64,000 nt of DNA from Microbulbifer sp. SAOS-129_SWC (GTDB taxonomy: Bacteria; Pseudomonadota; Gammaproteobacteria; Pseudomonadales; Cellvibrionaceae), in the NCBI RefSeq assembly GCF_039696035.1, contig NZ_CP155567.1, positions 3,095,001-3,159,000 on the forward strand, read 5' to 3'. A model generated the notes under the pieces. That model did not search any database and was not told the DNA's origin. It saw nothing but the letters and a program-made list of their open reading frames with translations. Positions 7,660-14,805 of the stretch are shown here, one piece after another; position 1 is the stretch's first letter; each line of letters starts with the position of its first letter. The position numbers and the translations under genes were made by a program.

Positions 7660-7804
7660 GTATAACAATGCCAGGCAGTAAGGCTCCGGGCCTTCGGCCC
7701 TTCGCGGGACAGCTTACCTTGTGCACGTTTTGCGAGGGTCGCTGCGCTTCCATTTTCGCGCAAAACGCGCACAAGGTAAGCTGCCGCTGCTGGCGGCGTT
7801 AGGC
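7660..7804 (+). repeat. attC site 15
   Basis: A 145-bp site with R'' GTATAAC and R' GTTAGGC, of the same long type as attC7 and attC9. Confidence 0.9.
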
Positions 7805-7815
7805 TACAGAAAACT

Positions 7816-8337
7816 ATGCGTATTAAAATAATATCAATAATAATGCTGCTATCATTTCCCGTATGCTCTCAGGAAATAAGGGAGAGAATCATTGATGTTC
7901 AAAATATTTATTTCATGGTTTATTCTGGTGATAGATATAAAGAGATTTTTCGAACACCGGAAAATAGTTCTATATATGGCTATGGATTAATCACCAACGA
8001 CAAAGCAGTATTTGCATACCAAGATCCTGAGCGTGCAGCAGCTATTGCAATTCTTGATGTCATAGACATAGATTCCGGCAAAAAGATACATTCTGCCAGA
8101 ATTGTGGATGCCGGTGAGACTTCATTCGATTTCTCGATAGATGCAGAAAAGGGCGTCTTTAATGACTCCGAAGGTTTAAGTACTGTTCAGCTTGGAGAAA
8201 GTGGTTTAATAATTAAACCCATTGCTGAAATTAAGGAGGCCTATCCATATGCTCCATTCTGGATTGATGCTCAGACTATTGGTTACTCATTTTTTGCAGA
8301 TGACAAGCAAACCTTTGGATTGGTTAATATACAGTAA
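7816..8337 (+). CDS. Exported hypothetical protein (cassette 16)
   Basis: A 173-residue protein with a clear signal peptide (MRIKIISIIMLLSFPVCSQ, cleavage near residue 19). The mature part looks like a beta-propeller-blade or WD-like fragment: repeated strand pairs such as YGYGLITNDKAVFAYQD and AIAILDVIDIDSGKKIHSARI, then a final WIDAQTIGYSFF. No family could be assigned. It should act in the periplasm or be secreted. This is one of the longer cassette genes. Confidence 0.65.
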   Translation: MRIKIISIIMLLSFPVCSQEIRERIIDVQNIYFMVYSGDRYKEIFRTPENSSIYGYGLITNDKAVFAYQDPERAAAIAILDVIDIDSGKKIHSARIVDAGETSFDFSIDAEKGVFNDSEGLSTVQLGESGLIIKPIAEIKEAYPYAPFWIDAQTIGYSFFADDKQTFGLVNIQ

Positions 8338-8338
8338 A

Positions 8339-8431
8339 GCCTGACAAGCGGCTGTTATCGCCCCTTCGGGGCAGGGACGGCCTTTCCGCTGCTAGGCAGC
8401 CCCAAGTCCACCCCAAAGCCGGGCGTTAGGC
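8339..8431 (+). repeat. attC site 16
   Basis: A 93-bp site with a damaged R'' core (GCCTGAC instead of YYYAAC) and a perfect R' GTTAGGC. The body matches attC14 and attC18. Confidence 0.85.
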
Positions 8432-8444
8432 AGTCTTAGGAAGT

Positions 8445-8804
8445 ATGGTCATTAAGCCAAATTATAAAAATTACTCCCTCAGAGAGTTACGCGAGGCTCT
8501 CGATTCGATTGATCGCGAAAAATGGCCAGATCGCGTAAAGGAAATTGAAGCAATACTCAAAGAACCTGCTTCACTTTCAAAACTTAAAGCAAAAGAGAGA
8601 AAGCAAAGAAAATTAGAATCAGATTCCAATATCGAGCTTCAACTAGTAGTTGTCGGCACCGTATTTTTAGTAATGGCGCTTATCCTATCAGTAAGCGGTG
8701 ATTTGGTAGGTCGTTTTGGTGTTATTCACATTGATTCTCCGCTTATCAAGTGGGTCGTAGTAGCTGGACTTACCTATTTAGGTTATAAGACAATATCAAA
8801 ATAA
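8445..8804 (+). CDS. Two-helix membrane protein, intact paralogue (cassette 17)
   Basis: A 119-residue protein of unknown family and the intact relative of the frame at 2908-3267. It starts with ATG five bases after AGGAAG. The conserved N-terminus (LREALDSIDREKWPDRVKEI) resembles short acidic/aromatic motifs found ahead of membrane domains in several DUF families. A lysine-rich linker (KAKERKQRK) follows, then helices at about residues 67-84 and 101-117. Basic linker residues suggest the N-terminal part is cytoplasmic. Confidence 0.7.
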   Translation: MVIKPNYKNYSLRELREALDSIDREKWPDRVKEIEAILKEPASLSKLKAKERKQRKLESDSNIELQLVVVGTVFLVMALILSVSGDLVGRFGVIHIDSPLIKWVVVAGLTYLGYKTISK

Positions 8805-8816
8805 ATTGCCTGGTAT

Positions 8817-8933
8817 GCCTAACAATGCAATGCAGCCGACGTCTTACTTTGTGCACATTTTGCACGGTCGCTGCGCTCCCATTTTTGAGTAAAAAACACA
8901 CAAATTAAGCCGCGGCTGATTGTGGCGTTAGAA
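8817..8933 (+). repeat. attC site 17
   Basis: A 117-bp site with R'' GCCTAAC and R' GTTAGAA, related to attC6, which also follows a paralogous gene; the inner stem has decayed (gagtaaaaaacacac). Confidence 0.85.
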
Positions 8934-8939
8934 GGCCTT

Positions 8940-9293
8940 ATGAAATTAATAACTGCAATCTCAATGTCATTGGTATCGCTATCAGCTGTTGCGAATAGCT
9001 GTGATGATGTTGTTCGAGTAGATAGCGTAGATAACGTTATCTATGTCGTTTGCCCAAGCCTGCCATCAATGAATAAGGAGGATTTGGCTCAAGCCACTTA
9101 TAAAATAATAATTCAGAAAAACTTTAATACAGATGTTGGTTTCATCATCAACTTTATTTACTCTAAAAAAGAATTGGATCGCGTTGGCCTCACAAGTAAA
9201 AACCATCTTGGTGAGTATTTTTCGGATAGCAATAATTTCATTCTATGGCCAAAAGACAAATCTAAAAGAAACGAGGTGCAGTTGAGAATTTAG
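8940..9293 (+). CDS. Exported small protein (cassette 18)
   Basis: A 117-residue protein with a signal peptide (MKLITAISMSLVSLSAVANS). I use the ATG at 8940 rather than a GTG at 8922, which lies inside the attC and would put six residues before the signal sequence. The mature protein begins CDDVVRVDSVDN and has a second Cys at residue 39, so a disulfide is possible. The family is not recognised. It should be periplasmic. Confidence 0.65.
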   Translation: MKLITAISMSLVSLSAVANSCDDVVRVDSVDNVIYVVCPSLPSMNKEDLAQATYKIIIQKNFNTDVGFIINFIYSKKELDRVGLTSKNHLGEYFSDSNNFILWPKDKSKRNEVQLRI

Positions 9294-9300
9294 TACTGCC

Positions 9301-9393
9301 TGCTAACAAGCGGCTGTTGTCGCGCCTGTGGCGCTGGGACGGCCATTCCTCCGCTTCGCGGTTCCAAGGCCGCCCCAAAGCTGGACGTTAGTT
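9301..9393 (+). repeat. attC site 18
   Basis: A 93-bp site with R'' TGCTAAC and R' GTTAGTT; the body is close to attC14 and attC16. Confidence 0.9.
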
Positions 9394-9670
9394 GAAAAAA
9401 TGATCGAAGCTCAAAGAACAATAAAAGAGTTTGTAGATTACGTCTTGTTAGGAAAGACGACTGTTTCAGATCTGAGTGAGCTTGCAACTCACCTAGACAA
9501 GCTGACCTACTCTATAAATCACGTAAATTACGAGTTTGATGAAACTGATTATCCTGATGCACCGGATAGAAATTATGCAGAATCTAGAGCTACCGTAGAG
9601 AAGCGGTTTCCTGAGCTCGGCTATTACAATGTAGTAGAAGATATTTCTGAAAATATAGAAAGTACTAAAG

Positions 9671-10753
9671 CGCGGTTTCAAGTAATAACTGCAATTTCTT
9701 CATGCAGCGAGCAAATCGTCCCGCCGCCCCATAAATAGCTCATTTGGCGATCGTCCACCCCTGGTCGCTCTTGGTCTGCTGTTCAGGCGGTCCATGACAA
9801 ACTGAACCTGCTCATCCGATACCGTACTGAAGTCCGTTCCCTTCGGGAAATATTGCCGAATAAGACCATTGGTATTTTCATTGATTCCACGCTCCCATGA
9901 TGCATAGGGATGGGCAAAGTAAATATCCGCCTCCAGTCCTTTCGCGATCTCTTCATGACCGGCAAACTCAAGGCCATTGTCGAACGTGATTGTTTTGACT
10001 TTCTCCTTAAGGTGTACCATATGCGCAACCGCTGCAGCGGCGAGCAAGTCGGCTCTCTTGCCCGTCAGCAACACAATGACCGTATACAGCGATTTGCGCT
10101 CTACCAGGGTCAATAGCGCACCTTTGCGGCCTTTGCCGATGACTGTATCGCCTTCCCAGTCGCCAATTCGGTTACCCAGGTCAACAACCTCAGGGCGTTC
10201 ATCAATACTCACTCTGTTCTTGATCTTGCCGCGTTGATCGTTGCTGCCGTAACGCTTGCGGTAGGGCTTTGACGCTACTCGCAGATGCGTATACAAATCG
10301 CCGCCATGAGCCTTGTCGGCATAGATCAGCTGATAAATTGTCTCATGATGTAAGGAAATACCCGTACACCGTTTCAGATAATCTGCTACCTGCTGCGGGC
10401 TTAACTCCTGCCGGAGCAGCGTTTCAATCTGATCACGTACCTCGTCCGTCACCTTCCGAGCCTTGTGGGCCCCATACCGTCTAACATTCGACAGCTTTTG
10501 AGCTTGCCCGGGCCGGTACCCTCGTAGCCCTTTGTTGCGACGCAGCTCTCGACAGATCGTAGAGGGATGCCTTTCCAGAAGTTCGGCAATCTCTATTTGC
10601 GAGTGCCCGGCTTTCTTCAGACTATAAATCTGGTATCGTTCGTTCTCGGTCAGCTGGTTGTAGCTCATCAGTGCTTTTCTCTTGGCGGGGAGAAGCGCCG
10701 ACTCTACCAGCTGGCCTCTCTCTTACCAATTGCACTTATTATCCGAAACCGCG
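9671..10753. mobile_element. IS30-family insertion sequence, 1083 bp
   Basis: Terminal inverted repeats of 26 bp match at 22 positions (9671-9696 and 10728-10753; outer ends CGCGGTTTC, inner ends TGCAATT). A 3-bp direct repeat AAG flanks the element (9668-9670 and 10754-10756), as expected for an IS30-type insertion. One intact transposase is carried on the minus strand, its stop codon 29 bases inside the left end. Removing the element plus one AAG restores the interrupted gene exactly in frame, which confirms these boundaries. Confidence 0.92.
9700..10668 (-). CDS. IS30-family transposase
   Basis: A 322-residue DDE transposase. The N-terminus has the IS30 helix-turn-helix (LTENERYQIYSLKKAGHSQI, then LLERHPSTICRELRRN) that binds the inverted repeats. 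The catalytic core shows D in RIGDWEGDTVIG, a second D in TITFDNGLEF and E in SWERGINENTNGLIRQYFP, the expected DDE arrangement. Length is normal for the family, and no frameshift or stop is seen, so the element may still move. It lies opposite to the cassette genes, within the DUF5063 gene it interrupts. Confidence 0.97.
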   Translation of the reverse strand: MSYNQLTENERYQIYSLKKAGHSQIEIAELLERHPSTICRELRRNKGLRGYRPGQAQKLSNVRRYGAHKARKVTDEVRDQIETLLRQELSPQQVADYLKRCTGISLHHETIYQLIYADKAHGGDLYTHLRVASKPYRKRYGSNDQRGKIKNRVSIDERPEVVDLGNRIGDWEGDTVIGKGRKGALLTLVERKSLYTVIVLLTGKRADLLAAAAVAHMVHLKEKVKTITFDNGLEFAGHEEIAKGLEADIYFAHPYASWERGINENTNGLIRQYFPKGTDFSTVSDEQVQFVMDRLNSRPRATRGGRSPNELFMGRRDDLLAA

Positions 10754-10939
10754 AAGTTCTTGTTGGTGATTCCATTGATGATCTTGTGGACATAGCCGGT
10801 GACCTCCAGAACGTTTTATGGTATTTCGAGAATACGTCAGCTGATGATGCGCTTTGGCACTTCAGAAATGGCTATATAAGCCACTGGGGGCGTCATCTTA
10901 GGTATCTTCAGCTTTATCTCCACGACAAGCTATGGTAGC

Positions 10940-11028
10940 AACTAACAAGGTAGTAAACTTCGCGCGCGTAGGGCGCGCGCCGGACGGCCTAGGCTGCGCT
11001 TCGGCCGCCGGTTATTACAACGTAATGT
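10940..11028 (+). repeat. attC site 19, degenerate R' core
   Basis: An 89-bp site starting AACTAAC and ending GTAATGT, where the otherwise constant GTT is GTA. The body is closely related to attC20 (aacttcgcgcgcg...ccggttatta). Confidence 0.75.
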
Positions 11029-11047
11029 TGCTAGGAGAAAACGTGTA

Positions 11048-11428
11048 GTGAAGTCATACTTTCCTTTATTTTTTTTATTTTTCGCAATTTCTGTTAATAG
11101 TGCTGAGCTAACATCAGAGGCAACTAAAGAACTTAAAAATATTGAATGGGAAAATCTTTCCATAATAGATCGAATCACCTATAAGCCAAATTTTTTTCAT
11201 GATTATGAAATCGTAGAATGGGGATGTGGATCTCCTTGTACGCAATCAGTCATAATCAATTTAAAAACAGGCGAACTTGTAAGTTTCATCGACTCTTGTT
11301 ATGGGTTAAACTTTTCCATTGAAAGTAGCATAATAAAATTTGAAAACATTCCAGATGACCCGGTTAATTTTTGTAGAAATGAAAAAGTTCTAAAGCTTGT
11401 TGCAAGTAAATTAATAGACGCAACATAA
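11048..11428 (+). CDS. Exported hypothetical protein (cassette 20)
   Basis: A 126-residue protein from a GTG start. A signal peptide is visible (MKSYFPLFFLFFAISVNSA, cleavage near residue 19). Four Cys in the mature part (WGCGSPCTQS, SCYG and FCRNEK) suggest disulfides in the periplasm. The pattern CGSPCTQSVIINLKTGE resembles small exported proteins of unknown function seen in other proteobacteria, but no named family is claimed. The GTG follows the degenerate attC19 by 20 bases. Confidence 0.65.
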   Translation: MKSYFPLFFLFFAISVNSAELTSEATKELKNIEWENLSIIDRITYKPNFFHDYEIVEWGCGSPCTQSVIINLKTGELVSFIDSCYGLNFSIESSIIKFENIPDDPVNFCRNEKVLKLVASKLIDAT

Positions 11429-11511
11429 CAAGCTAATGAACTTCGCGCGCGAACGACGCGCGCCAGACAGCCTTCGCTGTGCTTCGGCTGCCGGTTATTA
11501 GAACGTTATGT
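11423..11511 (+). repeat. attC site 20
   Basis: An 89-bp site with R'' ACATAAC and R' GTTATGT, sister of attC19 but with intact cores. Confidence 0.9.
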
Positions 11512-11521
11512 GTAAGAACTA

Positions 11522-11809
11522 ATGAAGGGATATGCGGAAAAAATAAGTGATGTATTTTTCATCACGCTAGTAGCGACATTCGCTTTCTATTTGGCTTCGG
11601 GTCTATTTGGGGTAGTCCACTTGAGCCGAGATATGGGGCACTTAATTCTAGTCGCTGTCGTGGTCATGCTTCCCATATCATTAGTCTTCTTTGGGGTGGT
11701 AAGCTGGTTCAATGGCGCCAAGCGGCATTTTCATTACCTGCAAGTGTCGGCAACTCTAAACCTTGCAATGGCGGCAATAATCTACCTGGTAATGAACAGT
11801 GGGATATAG
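11522..11809 (+). CDS. Three-helix membrane protein (cassette 21)
   Basis: A 95-residue hydrophobic protein of unknown family with helices at about residues 11-32 (VFFITLVATFAFYLASGLFG), 40-63 (LILVAVVVMLPISLVFFGVV) and 75-92. A short basic, aromatic loop (FNGAKRHFHYLQ) lies between the last two, probably cytoplasmic. Nothing in the sequence gives a function. Confidence 0.7.
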   Translation: MKGYAEKISDVFFITLVATFAFYLASGLFGVVHLSRDMGHLILVAVVVMLPISLVFFGVVSWFNGAKRHFHYLQVSATLNLAMAAIIYLVMNSGI

Positions 11810-11818
11810 GCAAGAAAC

Positions 11819-11914
11819 ACATAACAATCACAGGCAGTTTGCGCCGGCCCCTGGCGGGTCCACTGCGGGACGGCCTACGCTACGCTTCGGCCGCCCCTGC
11901 TGTGGGCGTTACGT
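11819..11914 (+). repeat. attC site 21
   Basis: A 96-bp site with R'' ACATAAC and R' GTTACGT; the body shares the gacggcctacgc / ggccgcccctgctg part with attC2 and attC5. Confidence 0.9.
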
Positions 11915-11927
11915 TTACTAGGGACAT

Positions 11928-12323
11928 ATGCTCGTTAATATTTCCAGCTACAGCTTGCCCTATGAAGCGCATATTGCTAAGTCTCGTCTAGACTCCGAGT
12001 GCATACCTGCTTTCATAGCAGATGAGCATACAATCAATATGCAGTGGCTCTACTCCTATGCTCTTGGTGGGGTAAAACTTCAGGTTCCTGGGCTGTATGC
12101 GGAAGCTGCGCTTAAAGTTCTTAATGAGAACCGCGAAGAGGCTTTGGTAGAGGATCAAGGAGTAGATCAAAACGCGTGTCCGTTTTGCGGAAGCGAGGAC
12201 ACAGAGTTTTATCAACTTGGGCGTCGCTGGGCGTTCTTGGTTTTTATTGGCATACAATTTCCACTTTTTCCAGTTCGGGATGGTATAAAGTGCAAAGAAT
12301 GTGGGAAAGTCTCAAAAACGTAA
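11928..12323 (+). CDS. DUF2007 protein with C-terminal zinc ribbon (cassette 22)
   Basis: A 131-residue soluble protein. Residues 1-68 match DUF2007, a small domain related to PII-like signal proteins (YEAHIAKSRLDSECIPAFIA, LGGVKLQVPGLYAEAALKVL). Residues 84-130 form a zinc ribbon with two cysteine pairs, CPFCGSED and CKECGK, separated by a hydrophobic stretch (WAFLVFIGIQFPLFPV) that may be a buried hairpin or weak membrane contact. DUF2007 is usually found alone or with similar ribbons; the biochemical role is unknown. Confidence 0.8.
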   Translation: MLVNISSYSLPYEAHIAKSRLDSECIPAFIADEHTINMQWLYSYALGGVKLQVPGLYAEAALKVLNENREEALVEDQGVDQNACPFCGSEDTEFYQLGRRWAFLVFIGIQFPLFPVRDGIKCKECGKVSKT

Positions 12324-12399
12324 CAAAGCGTAGCACTACACCGCCAAAAAACGGCGGTGGAACGCTCGTAAACTCGCGCCCGTGTACGCGGCGTTAACT
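12318..12399 (+). repeat. attC site 22
   Basis: An 82-bp site with R'' ACGTAAC and R' GTTAACT and an unusual inner hairpin (ccgccaaaaaacggcgg). Confidence 0.85.
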
Positions 12400-12412
12400 G
12401 AATATAGGTGCG

Positions 12413-12808
12413 ATGTACCAGGAAGGTAAAATAGTAATCTCTCAGTGCGGAAGCTGCCATACAACCTTTCCCGTTTTCATCTTTGTGGCGGATACGGACA
12501 TGGTTACTGTCGGTTGTATTGCTCTTACAGCATCTGGAAACCGTGTGCTTCTTACTGAGCAAATGCCTGAAGAGTCCGTCTCAGAGTTAGAAGAAAGAGT
12601 TGGCGAGGGGTTCAAGTCGGTTCCTGTCCGCTATATTGAGCACCCGGTTGATCCAGGCCTTTCCTTTCAAGAATTTCGCAAGCTCTACAAGGCACCAGAA
12701 CCCATATATTCATGTATCTCGTGTGGTGGTGACTCGAGGGTTATAGAGAAGAAAACCAAAGAAGAGTTTCTAACCGATGGCACCATTGAAGTCCGAGAAA
12801 TTAGTTAA
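12413..12808 (+). CDS. Zinc-ribbon-like hypothetical protein (cassette 23)
   Basis: A 131-residue soluble protein of unknown family with a split pair of cysteine knuckles: CGSC at residues 12-15 and CISC at about 102-105. Together they could bind one zinc. The part between is acidic (MPEESVSELEERVGEG). It follows the DUF2007/zinc-ribbon cassette directly, but they belong to separate cassettes, so the adjacency may be chance. No signal peptide is present. Confidence 0.65.
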   Translation: MYQEGKIVISQCGSCHTTFPVFIFVADTDMVTVGCIALTASGNRVLLTEQMPEESVSELEERVGEGFKSVPVRYIEHPVDPGLSFQEFRKLYKAPEPIYSCISCGGDSRVIEKKTKEEFLTDGTIEVREIS

Positions 12809-12886
12809 CAAGGCGCTGTTGTCGCCGCTATCGCGGCTGGGACGGCTTACGCTCCGCTCCTGCCGCCCCAAAGCTTGGCGTTAGGC
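12803..12886 (+). repeat. attC site 23
   Basis: An 84-bp site with R'' AGTTAAC and R' GTTAGGC, related to the attC14/16/18 group. Confidence 0.9.
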
Positions 12887-12920
12887 AACTAAACAAACGT
12901 GTCATGGAGGGCCACAAAAA

Positions 12921-13331
12921 TTGCATCCACTGATATTGCCAATGACGGCGCATATTGCACTCACGTCATTCCTTTACGTACTTTTAACCATCGCACGCGC
13001 GCCTAAAATCTGGGGCATAGGGAAAAACCCAGACGGAACCAATCCCTGGAAAACAGTAGAGCCACGTATCAGCGCCAATTTGTCCAACCAATTCGAATGG
13101 CCCGTATTTTTTTATGCAGCATGCTTGTTGTTGATACAGCAACAATCTCTAACATCAAACGCAATCTGGCTAGCTTGGGCTTTCGTTTTGGGGCGCATAG
13201 CGCATACTTACGTACAAATATGCACAACAAATGTACGCCTCCGCGGTTTAATTTTTACAATTAACTTCCTTGCCACTCTTGGCTTGTGGCTATTGGTAGC
13301 AACTTATTTTCAACCGGGCACCGCAGCGTAA
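12921..13331 (+). CDS. MAPEG family membrane protein (cassette 24)
   Basis: A 136-residue integral membrane protein of the MAPEG superfamily (glutathione/eicosanoid-metabolising enzymes). The signatures are RISANLSNQFEWPVFFYAA, with the conserved N and E residues, and the helix pair LAWAFVLGRIAHTYVQI. Four helices are seen at about residues 5-26, 57-73, 79-98 and 109-129. The start is TTG 6-10 bases after GGAGGG, which is a good ribosome-binding site. Actual glutathione transferase activity is unproven in most bacterial members. Confidence 0.8.
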   Translation: MHPLILPMTAHIALTSFLYVLLTIARAPKIWGIGKNPDGTNPWKTVEPRISANLSNQFEWPVFFYAACLLLIQQQSLTSNAIWLAWAFVLGRIAHTYVQICTTNVRLRGLIFTINFLATLGLWLLVATYFQPGTAA

Positions 13332-13402
13332 CAATGCGCTCAAATATCGATCACTACGCTCACTGGACAGTGAAGAGCTACGCTTTTGCCTGTCCGTTAG
13401 CT
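13326..13402 (+). repeat. attC site 24
   Basis: A 77-bp site with R'' GCGTAAC and R' GTTAGCT; the body is atypical (tcactacgctcactggacagtga) and unlike the other families here. Confidence 0.75.
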
Positions 13403-13440
13403 GAATCGTTATTCCTCGAATACAGCTGCTGGGATTTAAA

Positions 13441-13784
13441 TTGAAAAAGATGTTGACTTATGCTGTCACGTTGCTCGTTGTACTCTTCGCATATTTCCTT
13501 ACACTTTCGGTGTTCTAGAGTCATGGATTCCCTACTACTATGAGCATTACCTCTCATACTTTTTTCTGGCCGGTCTAGCACTAAATGTGCTGCTACCATT
13601 AGCTATTGCTACCGCTTCCGCACCTAAAAACAACAGGAGCTACGTCTCTAAATACGTCAGTTCTGGCGCAGAAGTTAATTTGGCCGTAATATTCTTATCT
13701 TTATTGATTTTTGGTTACATGATTTCCACTGGGATATCTATCAATGAACCCGGCGCTTATCAGGTGGACCCAGAAAATAAGTAG
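13441..13784 (+). pseudogene. Frameshifted membrane protein gene (cassette 25)
   Basis: The frame from TTG 13441 (or ATG 13450) encodes a hydrophobic N-terminus (MLTYAVTLLVVLFAYFLTLS) and then meets TAG at 13516. A one-base shift there opens a frame that continues to 13784: SWIPYYYEHYLSYFFLAGLA, then a second helix LAVIFLSLLIFGYMIS. Together the pieces would give a three-helix membrane protein of about 114 residues. A single-base deletion near 13516 is the simplest reading. The family is unknown. Confidence 0.6.
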
Positions 13785-13838
13785 TCATAACAAATCAAGC
13801 AGGATCCCTGAACCTCCGCTCCTCAGCGAGCGTAATAT
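13785..13838 (+). repeat. Degenerate attC remnant at array end
   Basis: An intact R''-like core TCATAAC is followed after about 47 bases by GTAATAT rather than GTTRRRY. Palindromic pairing is weak. It marks the right end of the recognisable array. Confidence 0.35.
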
Positions 13839-13857
13839 TCTCAAAAAGGATGAAACA

Positions 13858-14418
13858 ATGAGAAAAATAGCACTATTTATTATTTTAATTGCCCTTCAGG
13901 CTTGTGCATCAAGATTACCTGTAAGCGAGGATCAAGCTAAAATTTTACAGCAGCTTTCTGATACTAAAGCGAATAAAATCATAGAACAAATAATATCAAG
14001 GAACGATGAGCAATCTGGACTTTTTGCTTCAAATGGAAGCCCGTTTCAATCAGACCCCAAAATAATAAAATTCGAAGATGGAGTAGTAGTTTACGCAGAC
14101 TACGAGGAACATGTGAACGGGATCAAGACAAGCGGTTCCGCATATAGCGCATCAGGTGTCGGCGTAAACATCAGCTACGACCATACCATGGAAGAATTCA
14201 AAATAGATCTCAGGAAAATTAAAACTATCGCCATAGTAAGCCCCTGGGCGCTTGATCAACGCTTTATTAACTCTACGGATGGAGTTCAGCTTGGACTACT
14301 TGAGGAAAATGGAAATTTCGTCAACCTGGATATTAAAAAAGAGTATTTCGACGAGGCAATTGCCGCTATAAAATACTACAGTCCAGAGGCAGAAATAAAG
14401 AGTGGAAGCGGCTTGTAA
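13858..14418 (+). CDS. Lipoprotein of unknown function
   Basis: A 186-residue protein with a type II signal peptide (MRKIALFIILIALQACAS; lipobox LQAC, Cys16). ATG 13858 is chosen because AAAAAGGA lies just upstream; a longer frame from 13744 overlaps the previous cassette gene. The mature part begins with a helical region (ISRNDEQS) and continues with strand-rich segments (KIIKFEDGVVVYADYEEHVN). The base composition is still AT-rich as in the array, so it may be a last cassette whose right attC is lost. No family was recognised. Confidence 0.7.
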   Translation: MRKIALFIILIALQACASRLPVSEDQAKILQQLSDTKANKIIEQIISRNDEQSGLFASNGSPFQSDPKIIKFEDGVVVYADYEEHVNGIKTSGSAYSASGVGVNISYDHTMEEFKIDLRKIKTIAIVSPWALDQRFINSTDGVQLGLLEENGNFVNLDIKKEYFDEAIAAIKYYSPEAEIKSGSGL

Positions 14419-14805
14419 GTTTAGTAAATCCCGTTATAGGACGACCTATACCAAGCCCCCTTATGGGTCTCTCTATGCTTGAATCTTATCTGACATCAAA
14501 TGTAAATATTGGTGGAGACCTGATCTCAGTACTCGCCTAAATACTGTAAAGAAAACCCCGGAAATACCAGAAGAAACGGGATTACGTCTGTGAATACAGG
14601 TCGCCCTTTTCAATAGAAGGGATAAGATCAACATTTTGGCATTGAACACCCAGTGGAAAACTATGCCAAAACTTTGATCTGCCTCATTTGTATATAATCA
14701 CTTCCAAGCGATATTTGAACGCGGTCAAGCCACTAAAATACCGCGTACTTGCCAACCTCTATACTCTTGAAAGAATTATCTGGCGTAACACGGTTGAACA
14801 TTCTA
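14419..14805. other. Intergenic region with an inverted repeat
   Basis: No gene is seen. The region carries the 18-bp inverted repeat described in the next entry and lies upstream of the SOUL protein gene; this is where composition changes from AT-rich to backbone. Confidence 0.5.
14625..14680. repeat. 18-bp inverted repeat, first copy of a dispersed motif
   Basis: AGATCAACATTTTGGCAT (14625-14642) faces an inverted partner ATGCCAAAACTTTGATCT (14663-14680) with two mismatches and a 20-base gap. Single copies of the motif recur at 16360 and 17222, each ahead of a gene. Confidence 0.75.

Larger units (their letters stand above)
9400..10938 (+). pseudogene. DUF5063 gene split by an IS30-family element (cassette 19)
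   Basis: The 5' part (9400-9670) and 3' part (10757-10938) together form one open frame once the insertion and one copy of the 3-bp target duplication are removed. The join reads STKVLVGDSIDDLVDI. The restored product is about 150 residues and has the DUF5063 signatures FPELGYYNVVED, DIAGDLQNVLWYFENTS and SHWGRHLRYLQLYLHD. DUF5063 proteins are small, soluble and of unknown role. ATG at 9400 is used because earlier codons lie within attC18. The gene is inactivated by the insertion. Confidence 0.85.

Noticed and set aside
8922..8939. GTG start for the cassette 18 gene inside attC17
   Set aside because: The ATG at 8940 starts exactly at a good signal peptide and lies outside the recombination site.
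14749..14805. Upstream extension of the SOUL gene
   Set aside because: It would place 19 residues before a standard signal peptide; the ATG at 14806 gives a normal exported protein.
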